A stretch of DNA of 64,000 nucleotides from Ignavibacteriales bacterium (GTDB taxonomy: Bacteria; Bacteroidota; Ignavibacteria; Ignavibacteriales; Melioribacteraceae). The DNA is taken from assembly GCA_020061355.1 (NCBI GenBank), contig JAGUYK010000040.1:1-64000 (forward strand), given 5' to 3'. The notes under the pieces were generated by a model. The model was not told where the DNA came from, ran no database searches, and saw only the letters and a program-made list of their open reading frames with translations. Below are positions 7,849 through 14,936 of the stretch, in pieces; within the stretch, counting starts at the first letter, position 1, and each line of letters begins with the position of its first letter. The translations under genes and the position numbers were made by a program.

Positions 7849-7940
7849 ACTCAGTGTTACTCAGTGAAATCTCTGTGATACTCTGTGTAACAAGAAATTT
7901 CACAGAGAGACACGGGGAAGACACAGAGTTCCACAGAGAA
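7849..7940. repeat. CTCTGTG/CACAGAG imperfect palindromic repeat
   Basis: CTCTGTG words at 7871-7877 and 7881-7887 are mirrored by CACAGAG words at 7901-7907, 7922-7928 and 7932-7938, so the transcript could form a long imperfect hairpin. The same words occur after the thioredoxin gene at 4467. This fills most of the gap before the ccdA-like gene. It looks like a dispersed palindromic element; copy number outside the window is unknown. Confidence 0.5.
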
Positions 7941-7953
7941 TAGGATTAATAAT

Positions 7954-8655
7954 ATGATTGAAAGTATTTTTACAGTTTTATATGAATCCATGACCGGGGC
8001 AGTCTGGGTTGCATTACTTGCGTCTTTTGGATGGGGGGTTTTATCCATTTTACTTTCACCATGTCATCTTTCAAGTATTCCGCTAATTGTTGGGTATATC
8101 AGTTCCCGGGGTAAAATTTCTTTCGGAAGGACTTTTAATATATCACTAATTTTTTCAGTGGGCATACTTATAACAATTGCAGCAATCGGAATTATTACTG
8201 CTTCTCTCGGCAGATTAATGGGTGATGTAGGCGTTTACGGAAATTATCTTGTAGCCGGAATTTTTTTTCTCGTCGGGTTATATCTACTGGATATAATAAA
8301 GATTGATTGGAACTTTGCCCGATTGCGTCAAACGAAATCTAAAGGATTAATAGCCGCCTTAATATTGGGCTTACTCTTCGGCATTGCACTCGGTCCATGT
8401 ACTTTTGCGTATATGGCACCGGTTCTTGGAATAGTTTTTCAAACGGCTCAAACAAATTATTTTCTTGCGGTATTTTTTTTACTCGCTTTCGGAATAGGAC
8501 ATTGTTCGGTTATAGTTGGCGCCGGTACAATGGCGGGGAAGGTTCAGAAGTACTTGAATTGGAGCGAGGATTCAAAAACGATTTTATGGATTAAAAGAGT
8601 TTGCGGGGTGCTTGTAATATTAGGCGGAGCTTATTTGATATTTAGCATTAACTAA
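7954..8655 (+). CDS. CcdA-type thiol electron transporter
   Basis: This 233-residue inner-membrane protein has about six transmembrane segments. The two conserved cysteines of the CcdA/DsbD-beta family are visible as LLSPCHLSSIPL (Cys37) and LGPCTFAYMAP (Cys149). Such proteins move electrons from cytoplasmic thioredoxin across the membrane to extracytoplasmic thioredoxins. The neighbouring exported thioredoxin is the obvious acceptor. The gene closes the arsenic island, although a role in cytochrome c maturation for the nearby split-Soret-type cytochrome is equally possible. Confidence 0.88.
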   Translation: MIESIFTVLYESMTGAVWVALLASFGWGVLSILLSPCHLSSIPLIVGYISSRGKISFGRTFNISLIFSVGILITIAAIGIITASLGRLMGDVGVYGNYLVAGIFFLVGLYLLDIIKIDWNFARLRQTKSKGLIAALILGLLFGIALGPCTFAYMAPVLGIVFQTAQTNYFLAVFFLLAFGIGHCSVIVGAGTMAGKVQKYLNWSEDSKTILWIKRVCGVLVILGGAYLIFSIN

Positions 8656-8749
8656 TAAGATATAGTAAAAGAATTTCTAATTCAGTTTTATTATATTTTA
8701 AAAGACATTCATAACTTTTGAATAATTTTAACAGCTTGGAGAAATAATA

Positions 8750-10933
8750 ATGGAAGTAAATGAGATTTTAAAAGACCGCAAACTTGTTAAAGAGTTTAGA
8801 TACGAAATATTTCCAATGGTTAAGGGATACTCAGATAAAACGATTTATATAAATCTCACGGATAATCAAATAAGAATTAAAGATGTTCCTTCAGAGATGA
8901 AAGAAAAATTTATTGGTGGTAAAGGTTATGGACTTAGATATCTCTGGGACGCAACAACTCCCGAAACAAAGTGGGATGATCCGGAAAATGAAATAATAAT
9001 CTCAGGCGGACCGGTCTGCGGAATCACACAATATTCCGGAACGGGAAAATCATTGGTAGTTACTATTTCACCGCAAACTGATTCAGTAATGGACAGCAAT
9101 GTTGGCGGCTGGTTCGGTCCCTTCTTAAAACTAAACGGTTTTGATGCGATTGAACTTCAGGGAAAAGCAGAACGTGATGTAATTATTATTCTTGACGGAC
9201 GGGATGGAACCGGGAAAATAAGAATTGAAGAAGCTCCCGCCGATCCGATAAACAGTCATCATTTGGCCGATACTTTAACAGAAATGTACAGCACGACCGA
9301 GCAGGATAAAATGAAAATCGCTGTTGTCTCGGCTGGTGCGGCGGCAGATCATTCTCTTATCGGAATGCTGAACTTTAGTTTTTATGACAAAAGGAAAAAA
9401 CGTTCGAGATTAAAACAGGCAGGGCGCGGCGGAATTGGAACTGTATTCCGCAACAAAAAAATTAAAGCGCTTGTAGCTCTTGTTGCAAAAGTAGAAAATG
9501 ATATGAACCATGTTGTTGATATGAAAGCAATAATTGAACGCGGGCAGCGCTTTAATAAAGAAATGAAAGAATTGGATGAATCCCAATGCGAAATGAGAAC
9601 AAAAGGTACGGCACATTTAGTTGAAGTGATGAACGATTACGATCTCCTTCCGGTGAACAACTTCAAATTCGGCAGTAACGAGGCAGTTGTTGGGAACATT
9701 GACGGCAACACATGGAAAAAACAATTTGAACAAGGCTCTTTTGACGGATGCTGGCTTGGATGTAATATGAGCTGCGCTAAAGGAGTTAACAATTATATTC
9801 TTCGCACCGGACCATTTAAAGGTGAAAACGTTATTGTTGACGGACCGGAATATGAAACCGCCGCGGGTATTGCCGCAAATTCCGGAATCTTCAGTACCGA
9901 TTACACAATCGAAGTGAATTTTTACTGCGATACCTATGGGGTCTGTACTATTACATGGGGAACCACTGTCGCATTTTTAATGGAATGTTACGAAAATGGA
10001 ATTCTGAATTTAGAAAGAACCGGGGGAATGAAATTAAACTTTGGCAACGCTGATAGTGCGATGGAACTGCTTCACCAACTAGGACGCGGCGAGGGATTTG
10101 GATTAACTGCCGGATTGGGTGTGCGCAGATTAAAAAAATTATTTACAGAGAATGGCTGGGGCAATCCTCAATTTTTACAAGACATAGGAATGGAAAACAA
10201 AGGGCTTGAGTATTCTCAATATATGTCAAAAGAATCTCTTGCTCAGCAGGGCGGATACGCTATGACAAATAAAGGTCCTCAGCATGATGAAGCCTGGTTA
10301 ATTTTTATGGATATGGTAAACAATCATATTCCTACATTCGAAGATAAAGCCGAAGCGCTTCATTACTTTCCACTCTTTAGAACCTGGTTTGGTCTTGCTG
10401 GTTTTTGTAAACTTCCCTGGAACGACGTTGAACCAAAGAACAATGCAGAAACCTCTGAACCGGCTAAAGTACCGGAACACGTTGATAACTATGTTACAAT
10501 TTATAAAGCTGTCACCGGTCGTCCTTTCGATAGCAAACGGCTGATCGAAGACTCTGAAAGGGTTTATAACTTCCAGAGGATGTTTAATCTTAGAAGAGGT
10601 TACGGAGTACGTAAATGGGATGCTCAGCCTTACAGAGCTGCCGGTCCTGTTACGGATGAAGAATATTTATCGCGCCAGGAAAGATATGATGCTCAACTAA
10701 AAGACATTATCGGAATTAATCCGGAAGGAATTACTATCAAAGAAAAAATGGCCGCACATAGGAAGTACCGTGAGAACAGATACGAACAATTACTCGATGC
10801 CGTTTACGAACGACGGGGGTGGGATAAGAACGGCGTTCCGAAAATTGAGTTGTTGAAAAAACTTGGAATGGATTTGCCCGAATTGATTGAACTTAGAACA
10901 AAGTATGAAAAAGGTGAATGGCATCTGAAATAG
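8750..10933 (+). CDS. Aldehyde:ferredoxin oxidoreductase family (tungsto/molybdopterin enzyme)
   Basis: This 727-residue enzyme belongs to the aldehyde ferredoxin oxidoreductase family, whose members carry a bis-pterin tungsten (or molybdenum) centre and a [4Fe-4S] cluster. The N-terminal domain has GGKGYGLRYLW (57-67). The conserved GPEYETAAG is at 365-373. The presumed cluster ligands are Cys334, Cys338 and Cys342 (CWLGCNMSC) and Cys553 (GFCKLPWND). The Cys-x3-Cys-x3-Cys spacing differs from the Cys-x2-Cys-x3-Cys of the archaeal aldehyde oxidoreductase, so the substrate may not be a simple aldehyde. No signal peptide is present, so it is cytoplasmic. It follows the arsenic island and precedes cytochrome and sigma-54 genes. 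Substrate unknown. Confidence 0.9.
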   Translation: MEVNEILKDRKLVKEFRYEIFPMVKGYSDKTIYINLTDNQIRIKDVPSEMKEKFIGGKGYGLRYLWDATTPETKWDDPENEIIISGGPVCGITQYSGTGKSLVVTISPQTDSVMDSNVGGWFGPFLKLNGFDAIELQGKAERDVIIILDGRDGTGKIRIEEAPADPINSHHLADTLTEMYSTTEQDKMKIAVVSAGAAADHSLIGMLNFSFYDKRKKRSRLKQAGRGGIGTVFRNKKIKALVALVAKVENDMNHVVDMKAIIERGQRFNKEMKELDESQCEMRTKGTAHLVEVMNDYDLLPVNNFKFGSNEAVVGNIDGNTWKKQFEQGSFDGCWLGCNMSCAKGVNNYILRTGPFKGENVIVDGPEYETAAGIAANSGIFSTDYTIEVNFYCDTYGVCTITWGTTVAFLMECYENGILNLERTGGMKLNFGNADSAMELLHQLGRGEGFGLTAGLGVRRLKKLFTENGWGNPQFLQDIGMENKGLEYSQYMSKESLAQQGGYAMTNKGPQHDEAWLIFMDMVNNHIPTFEDKAEALHYFPLFRTWFGLAGFCKLPWNDVEPKNNAETSEPAKVPEHVDNYVTIYKAVTGRPFDSKRLIEDSERVYNFQRMFNLRRGYGVRKWDAQPYRAAGPVTDEEYLSRQERYDAQLKDIIGINPEGITIKEKMAAHRKYRENRYEQLLDAVYERRGWDKNGVPKIELLKKLGMDLPELIELRTKYEKGEWHLK

Positions 10934-10967
10934 TATGCAAATCTAATTCCATATCGAATAAAGTAGG

Positions 10968-11458
10968 TGATCCAGAAAGAAAGATGCGCACGATTAACAG
11001 ATTATACCGTGGCAAAAACTACTGAAATACTTAACTCTAATTTTGCAAATTAATCTAAACCAACTTTTGTAACGAATCCTAACATTGCTCAGTGTCAAAC
11101 TTGTTATGGTGCAACTGTGTTTAATAATGTTAATACACAAATGGATTGTTTACAATGCCACGGATTTCCAAATAGTTCAATTACAAATATGGTCGCGGAC
11201 AGTACGAGTGTCCCGGTTGATATAAGCCTTTCACAGAATTATCCAAACCCGTTTAACCCAACAACAAATATTAAATATTCAATACCGAAGAGCTGCATTG
11301 TAAAAATTAATGTTTACGATGCGTTGGGTAAATTGGTCACAACCTTAATAAATGATAATAAATCGGCCTGAACTTATAAAGTAGAATTTAATGGTGGTAA
11401 CTTAACCACCGGAATTTTTTTCTATCAATTAAGCACACCGGAGTTCATTGCTACTAAA
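10968..11458 (+). pseudogene. Decayed 3' copy of the split-Soret-type cytochrome gene
   Basis: Read in one frame, this stretch matches residues from about 202 to the C-terminus of the protein encoded at 13571. Shared segments include ERCARLT, TEILN, FAN-KPTFVTNPNIAQC, FNNVNTQMDC-QCHGFP and DISLSQNYPNPFNPTT. It is broken by an in-frame TAA (where the intact copy has CAA Gln after FAN) and a TGA near 11369 (SA-stop-TYKVEFNGG). The first CxxCH is also degraded to QTCY. The sorting domain continues to FIATK and a TAA near 11458. The 5' two-thirds are missing. An 84-residue open frame at 11117-11371 is just the piece between the two stops. It lies right behind the oxidoreductase gene. Confidence 0.85.
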
Positions 11459-11519
11459 TAATTCCTCTTGATGAAGTAGTTAGCCGATTTCTACTTCATC
11501 ATCCTCCAGAGTTAGAGAG

Positions 11520-11537
11520 AGCCGCCTTCGGGCGGCT
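11520..11537 (+). terminator. Intrinsic terminator-like hairpin
   Basis: AGCCGCC-TTCG-GGCGGCT forms a 7-bp GC-rich stem with a stable TTCG loop, followed by an AT-rich tract. The same hairpin core follows the intact cytochrome gene at 14726, so it was duplicated together with that gene. Confidence 0.75.
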
Positions 11538-11640
11538 ATATTTAGACACCCGATGTCATATTATCTCCTGACTACAAATAATTATACTTCTTAAAATTAC
11601 TAACTATTAGTATTTTGCTTTCGAAATAATATTGTGAAAT

Positions 11641-12972
11641 ATGTCAGCAAATTCTTTCATTGATTTGCATAGTTTAAGAATATTAGACTCGCTTAATGAG
11701 GGAGTTTATATAATAGATAAAGAATTTAAGATTGTTTATGTGAACCATACAGCTTCTGAAATTACAGGTATTAAGCCCGCCGATATAATTGGTAAAGCCT
11801 GCAGAGCATTTTGTAAATCCGAGAGATGCCAGATCGGCTGTCCTATTACTGAAATACTACGTTCCGGTAAGAATATTGTAGATTTAGAATCAAGTTTGCA
11901 GAATTCTGAAGGCAAAATAATTTCTGTAAAATTAAATGCTTCCATTCTTAAAGATGAATCTGATGAACCAATCGGGGGGATTATTTCATTCAGAAGGGAT
12001 TCAAAAGTTAATTTTGAAGAATACATAAAGAGCAGCAATCACTTCTATGGTATTGTAGGCAAATCGAAAGTAATGAGAGAGCTTTTTAAGAATATAGAAG
12101 AAATATCAAGAAGCGAAGCAAATGTGTTAATAACTGGGGAAACGGGTGTAGGAAAAGAAATGGTAGCTAATGCAATAAAAGAAACAAGTAAGCGGAGAGG
12201 TAAAATATTTGTGAAAGTAAATTGTGCTGCTTTGCCAGATGCCCTATTAGCAAGTGAGTTATTTGGTCACATAAGAGGGGCATTTACTGATGCCGTTAAA
12301 GATCGTATCGGAAGATTTGAGTATGCGAATGGAGGAACCATATTCCTAGATGAAATTTCTGAAATTCCAATCAACATGCAATCAAGGCTTTTACGAATAA
12401 TACAGGAAGGCACATTTGAGAGATTGGGAGAAAGTGTCCCGAGGAAAGTTAATGTAAGAGTAATAGCTGCAACAAATAAAAACATTGAATCGGAAATTAA
12501 AGCTAAAAGATTTCGAGAGGATTTATTTTATAGATTAAACGTTATACCATTCCACATACCCCCACTTAGAGAAAGAAAAGACGATATTGTTTTTTTGGTA
12601 AATTATTTTATTAGAAAGTATGCTGGTAAATATGGTAAAACAATTGAAACGGCAGATTCTGAGATTATGGAAATATTTTTTAATTACGATTGGCCGGGAA
12701 ATGTAAGGGAACTTGAAAATGTAATTGAGTATTCTTTAGTTCGATCCAAAAGAGAAGATTATTTATGTGTCTGCAGTTTACCTCCAAATATCAGAGATAA
12801 TAGTAAATGCAATAAAATTCTGAGTCTTAAAGAAATTGAAATTGATGAAAAAACTGAAACCCTTTTAGCACTTTTACGCCAGAACAACTGGAATAAAACA
12901 AAGGTTGCCAAAATTCTTGGGATTAACAGAAGTACTATCCACCGTAAATTAAAAGCTCAAATGAAAAAATAA
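11641..12972 (+). CDS. Sigma-54-dependent activator 1 (PAS-AAA+-HTH)
   Basis: This 443-residue enhancer-binding protein has a PAS sensor (about 8-118), an AAA+ domain (about 137-375) with Walker A GETGVGKE at 166-173 and sensor region NVRVIAATNK, and a Fis-type helix-turn-helix (about 410-440, KVAKILGINRSTIHRKLK). The PAS domain carries Cys54, Cys58, Cys63 and Cys67, sharing a C-x8-C-x3-C core with the second activator, so redox or metal sensing is likely. The sigma-54 contact loop reads GAFTDA (214-219) rather than GAFTGA. Paired GTTGCA-N6-TGCA sites and a -24/-12 promoter lie directly downstream, so it probably activates the TPR-cytochrome operon. Confidence 0.9.
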   Translation: MSANSFIDLHSLRILDSLNEGVYIIDKEFKIVYVNHTASEITGIKPADIIGKACRAFCKSERCQIGCPITEILRSGKNIVDLESSLQNSEGKIISVKLNASILKDESDEPIGGIISFRRDSKVNFEEYIKSSNHFYGIVGKSKVMRELFKNIEEISRSEANVLITGETGVGKEMVANAIKETSKRRGKIFVKVNCAALPDALLASELFGHIRGAFTDAVKDRIGRFEYANGGTIFLDEISEIPINMQSRLLRIIQEGTFERLGESVPRKVNVRVIAATNKNIESEIKAKRFREDLFYRLNVIPFHIPPLRERKDDIVFLVNYFIRKYAGKYGKTIETADSEIMEIFFNYDWPGNVRELENVIEYSLVRSKREDYLCVCSLPPNIRDNSKCNKILSLKEIEIDEKTETLLALLRQNNWNKTKVAKILGINRSTIHRKLKAQMKK

Positions 12973-12987
12973 ACAATTCGTTTCAAT

Positions 12988-13057
12988 GTTGCATTTCGAT
13001 GCACCGTTCAGACTAGCCTAATTCTTTCGTTTATTAACCGTTGCATTTTGGTGCATC
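12988..13057 (+). promoter_or_regulatory. Two upstream activator sites for sigma-54 activator 1
   Basis: Two near-identical 18-bp palindromic sites occur. GTTGCA-TTTCGA-TGCACC is at 12988-13005 and GTTGCA-TTTTGG-TGCATC at 13040-13057. Their 52-bp offset is close to five helical turns, placing both on the same face of the DNA. They lie about 50-110 bp upstream of a -24/-12 promoter, which is the normal arrangement for enhancer-binding proteins. The activator encoded just upstream is the likely ligand. Confidence 0.75.
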
Positions 13058-13103
13058 TCTTATTTAGTAATCTTCTTTTTGAAAAGAATTCGCATTAAAA
13101 ATC

Positions 13104-13120
13104 AGGTCTGCTTTTTGCAT
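13104..13120 (+). promoter_or_regulatory. Sigma-54 (-24/-12) promoter of the TPR-cytochrome operon
   Basis: AGG at 13104-13106 and TTTTGCAT at 13113-13120 place the -24 GG and the -12 GC exactly 12 bp apart (13105 and 13117). This fits the sigma-54 consensus, apart from a T rather than C after the GG. Transcription would start near 13129-13131, at the first ATG of the following gene. Confidence 0.75.
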
Positions 13121-13130
13121 TGATAAATGC

Positions 13131-13568
13131 ATGAATGAAATGCTTGGTAATCAATACTTTATGGTAAGGCGTTATTGCGATGCTTTAGCTGAGTTTGAAG
13201 AAGTATACCGGAAAGATCCTTCCAATAAACCTATCAGAAGAAAACTTATCATCTGTTATATAAAAGCGAATAGAATAGACAGTGCGTTCGAGCTTTTTAC
13301 CAAACTCGTTGAGGAGGATTTGGAGTTTATAATTAAGACTGATCCGATTTTTGATGATTGTCCTTGTCCGGAGATTATTTACGAATTAGAAAATTCAATT
13401 GAAACAAATAATCAGGATGAGAAAAATCTTGCCCTGGGAATGCTCTGGCTCTTTTGTGACATAAAAAATTCAATAAAATACTTTTCTGAATTGCCTTCAG
13501 ACAGAATTATTGATAACATCTTGAAAAAACTACAAGAAACAAAAAATCACCTAAAACATGAGAGGTAA
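13131..13568 (+). CDS. TPR-like protein upstream of cytochrome
   Basis: This protein of up to 145 residues is rich in helices, with TPR-like repeats in the first half (YCDALAEFEEVYRKDPSNKPIRRKLIICYIKANRIDSAFELF). A DDCPCPE segment near the middle could bind metal or be structural. The first ATG coincides with the predicted sigma-54 start site, so either the message is leaderless or translation begins at Met4 (13140) or Met11 (13161). It ends 2 bp before the cytochrome gene and is surely cotranscribed with it. A regulatory or assembly role for the cytochrome is possible but unproven. Confidence 0.75.
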   Translation: MNEMLGNQYFMVRRYCDALAEFEEVYRKDPSNKPIRRKLIICYIKANRIDSAFELFTKLVEEDLEFIIKTDPIFDDCPCPEIIYELENSIETNNQDEKNLALGMLWLFCDIKNSIKYFSELPSDRIIDNILKKLQETKNHLKHER

Positions 13569-13570
13569 AA

Positions 13571-14698
13571 ATGGAAAGCAAGAAAATTGACAGAAAAGAT
13601 TTCTTGGTGAACACTTCAAAGTATGCAGTAGGAGCGGTTGCAGGAGTTGTTGGATTAAATGCATTAGCAGGTGGAAAAATATTAGCCAGCCCTAAATCCG
13701 CAGTCTGGCCAATGCCGTGGGTTGCCCTCGATCCGGAAGCAGTTCGACTTAAAGCGCATCATTTATATTGGGCTGACAAAGATTGCGCCGCCGGATGCTT
13801 TGGTGGATTTACAGAATTACTAACGGAGAAACTACCGGATCCCTGGGCAAATATTCCGATGGAAATAATGCTTTATGGACGAGGCGGCGGAAATGGATGG
13901 GGTACATTATGCGGCGCTGTTAATGGTGCTGCTGCAATTATAAGTTTAGTAGCTACAAAAGCAGATTCAGGAAAACTTATAAATGAAATCTGGGGCTGGT
14001 CTGCTTCTACCCCATTTCCAACCGATGCGGCAAATCAGGCGGCACTGGATGGAAAGTATCAGGATAAAAAATTCAACGGTACATTGCTACAAAATGTGGC
14101 CGGAAGCGTATTATGTCATGCTTCCGTCACACAATGGTGTGTTCATGCAAAGAAGAAAGTAACCGATACAGAAAGAAAAGAGAGATGTGCCCGTTTAACA
14201 GGTGATATAGCAGCACACACCGCGGAAATTCTGAATGCTCATTTTGCAAATCAATTTAAACCCACATATGTAACCAACCCGAATGTTGCACAATGTATGA
14301 CCTGTCATGGACCGGTAGTTTTTAATAATGTAAATTCTCAAATGGATTGTGTGCAATGCCATGGATTTCCGCATAGCTCTACAACTAATGTTGTTGCGGA
14401 CAATACGAGTGTTCCGGTTGATATAAGTCTTTCACAGAATTATCCAAATCCTTTTAATCCTTCTACTAAAATTCAGTTTGCAATTCCAAATAGTGAAAAG
14501 GTATCGGTAATTATTTACGACATACAGGGACAGGAAGTTAAATCTATTGTCGATCATGAAATTCTGAATCCGGGTAAATATACTGTTGAATGGAATAGTA
14601 CTGACAATTATGGACAAAAAGTTTCGAGCGGAATTTATTTTGCAAGATTAATAGCCGGAGGATATCAGCAGACAATTAAAATGAATCTACTGAAATAA
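13571..14698 (+). CDS. Split-Soret-type diheme cytochrome with C_GCAxxG_C_C domain and type IX sorting domain
   Basis: This 375-residue exported redox protein starts with a Tat-like leader (DRKDFL, with Arg-Lys in place of Arg-Arg, then a hydrophobic stretch to about 40). Next is a C_GCAxxG_C_C domain with Cys72, Cys76, Cys114, Cys182 and Cys190. Two heme c motifs follow, CMTCH at 242-246 and CVQCH at 260-264. From about residue 287 the protein is a type IX secretion sorting domain (SLSQNYPNPFNPSTK) ending in KMNLLK. The GCAxxG-plus-diheme order matches split-Soret cytochrome c of sulfate reducers; the sorting domain suggests cell-surface placement. Sigma-54 control is inferred from upstream sites. 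A decayed partial duplicate lies at 10968-11458. Confidence 0.85.
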   Translation: MESKKIDRKDFLVNTSKYAVGAVAGVVGLNALAGGKILASPKSAVWPMPWVALDPEAVRLKAHHLYWADKDCAAGCFGGFTELLTEKLPDPWANIPMEIMLYGRGGGNGWGTLCGAVNGAAAIISLVATKADSGKLINEIWGWSASTPFPTDAANQAALDGKYQDKKFNGTLLQNVAGSVLCHASVTQWCVHAKKKVTDTERKERCARLTGDIAAHTAEILNAHFANQFKPTYVTNPNVAQCMTCHGPVVFNNVNSQMDCVQCHGFPHSSTTNVVADNTSVPVDISLSQNYPNPFNPSTKIQFAIPNSEKVSVIIYDIQGQEVKSIVDHEILNPGKYTVEWNSTDNYGQKVSSGIYFARLIAGGYQQTIKMNLLK

Positions 14699-14725
14699 TT
14701 CTCTTCTTTATATTTATAATATAAT

Positions 14726-14741
14726 GCCGCCTTCGGGCGGC
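14726..14741 (+). terminator. Intrinsic terminator-like hairpin after cytochrome
   Basis: GCCGCC-TTCG-GGCGGC is a perfect 6-bp GC stem with a TTCG loop, followed by TTATTTAT, 28 bp after the cytochrome stop codon. It is a duplicate of the hairpin at 11520. Confidence 0.8.
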
Positions 14742-14859
14742 TTATTTATGATTATTAAGATAGCACAATTTGAAAAATTATCCCCAAGTTGTCGCAGAAT
14801 TTATTAGGTCATTAAAATAATTGACTGAAATAATCTTGAACATTAGTGCACGATAATTT

Positions 14860-14907
14860 TATAAAAAGTATTTCGGCAAAGTTGAAGAAGGAACGGTTAG
14901 AGTATAG
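14860..14907 (+). pseudogene. Remnant of the 3' end of a second ACR3 arsenite exporter gene
   Basis: Bases 14860-14907 read [15 protein letters not shown] followed by TAG. Twelve consecutive residues ([12 protein letters not shown]) are identical to the C-terminus of the intact ACR3 protein at 6108-7190, with near-identical nucleotides. A stop codon lies immediately upstream in this frame and nothing of the remaining transporter survives. It sits between the cytochrome terminator and the convergent sigma-54 activator 2. It shows that a second arsenic-type locus once existed here or was brought in by rearrangement. Confidence 0.8.
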
Positions 14908-14936
14908 GAGTTATGTCTGTAAGTCAAAAAACAACT

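Noticed and set aside
7849-7940. CRISPR array from repeated CTCTGTG words
   Set aside because: Units are 7 bp, unevenly spaced and partly inverted; no constant spacer length or cas genes.
11117-11371. Independent 84-residue gene with a sorting domain
   Set aside because: It is the segment between two in-frame stops of a decayed cytochrome copy; similarity continues on both sides of the stops.
11369-11371. TGA as a selenocysteine codon in the cytochrome copy
   Set aside because: The same frame also has an upstream TAA and a lost heme motif, the first two-thirds are missing, and the position is a Gly in relatives. Decay explains it better.
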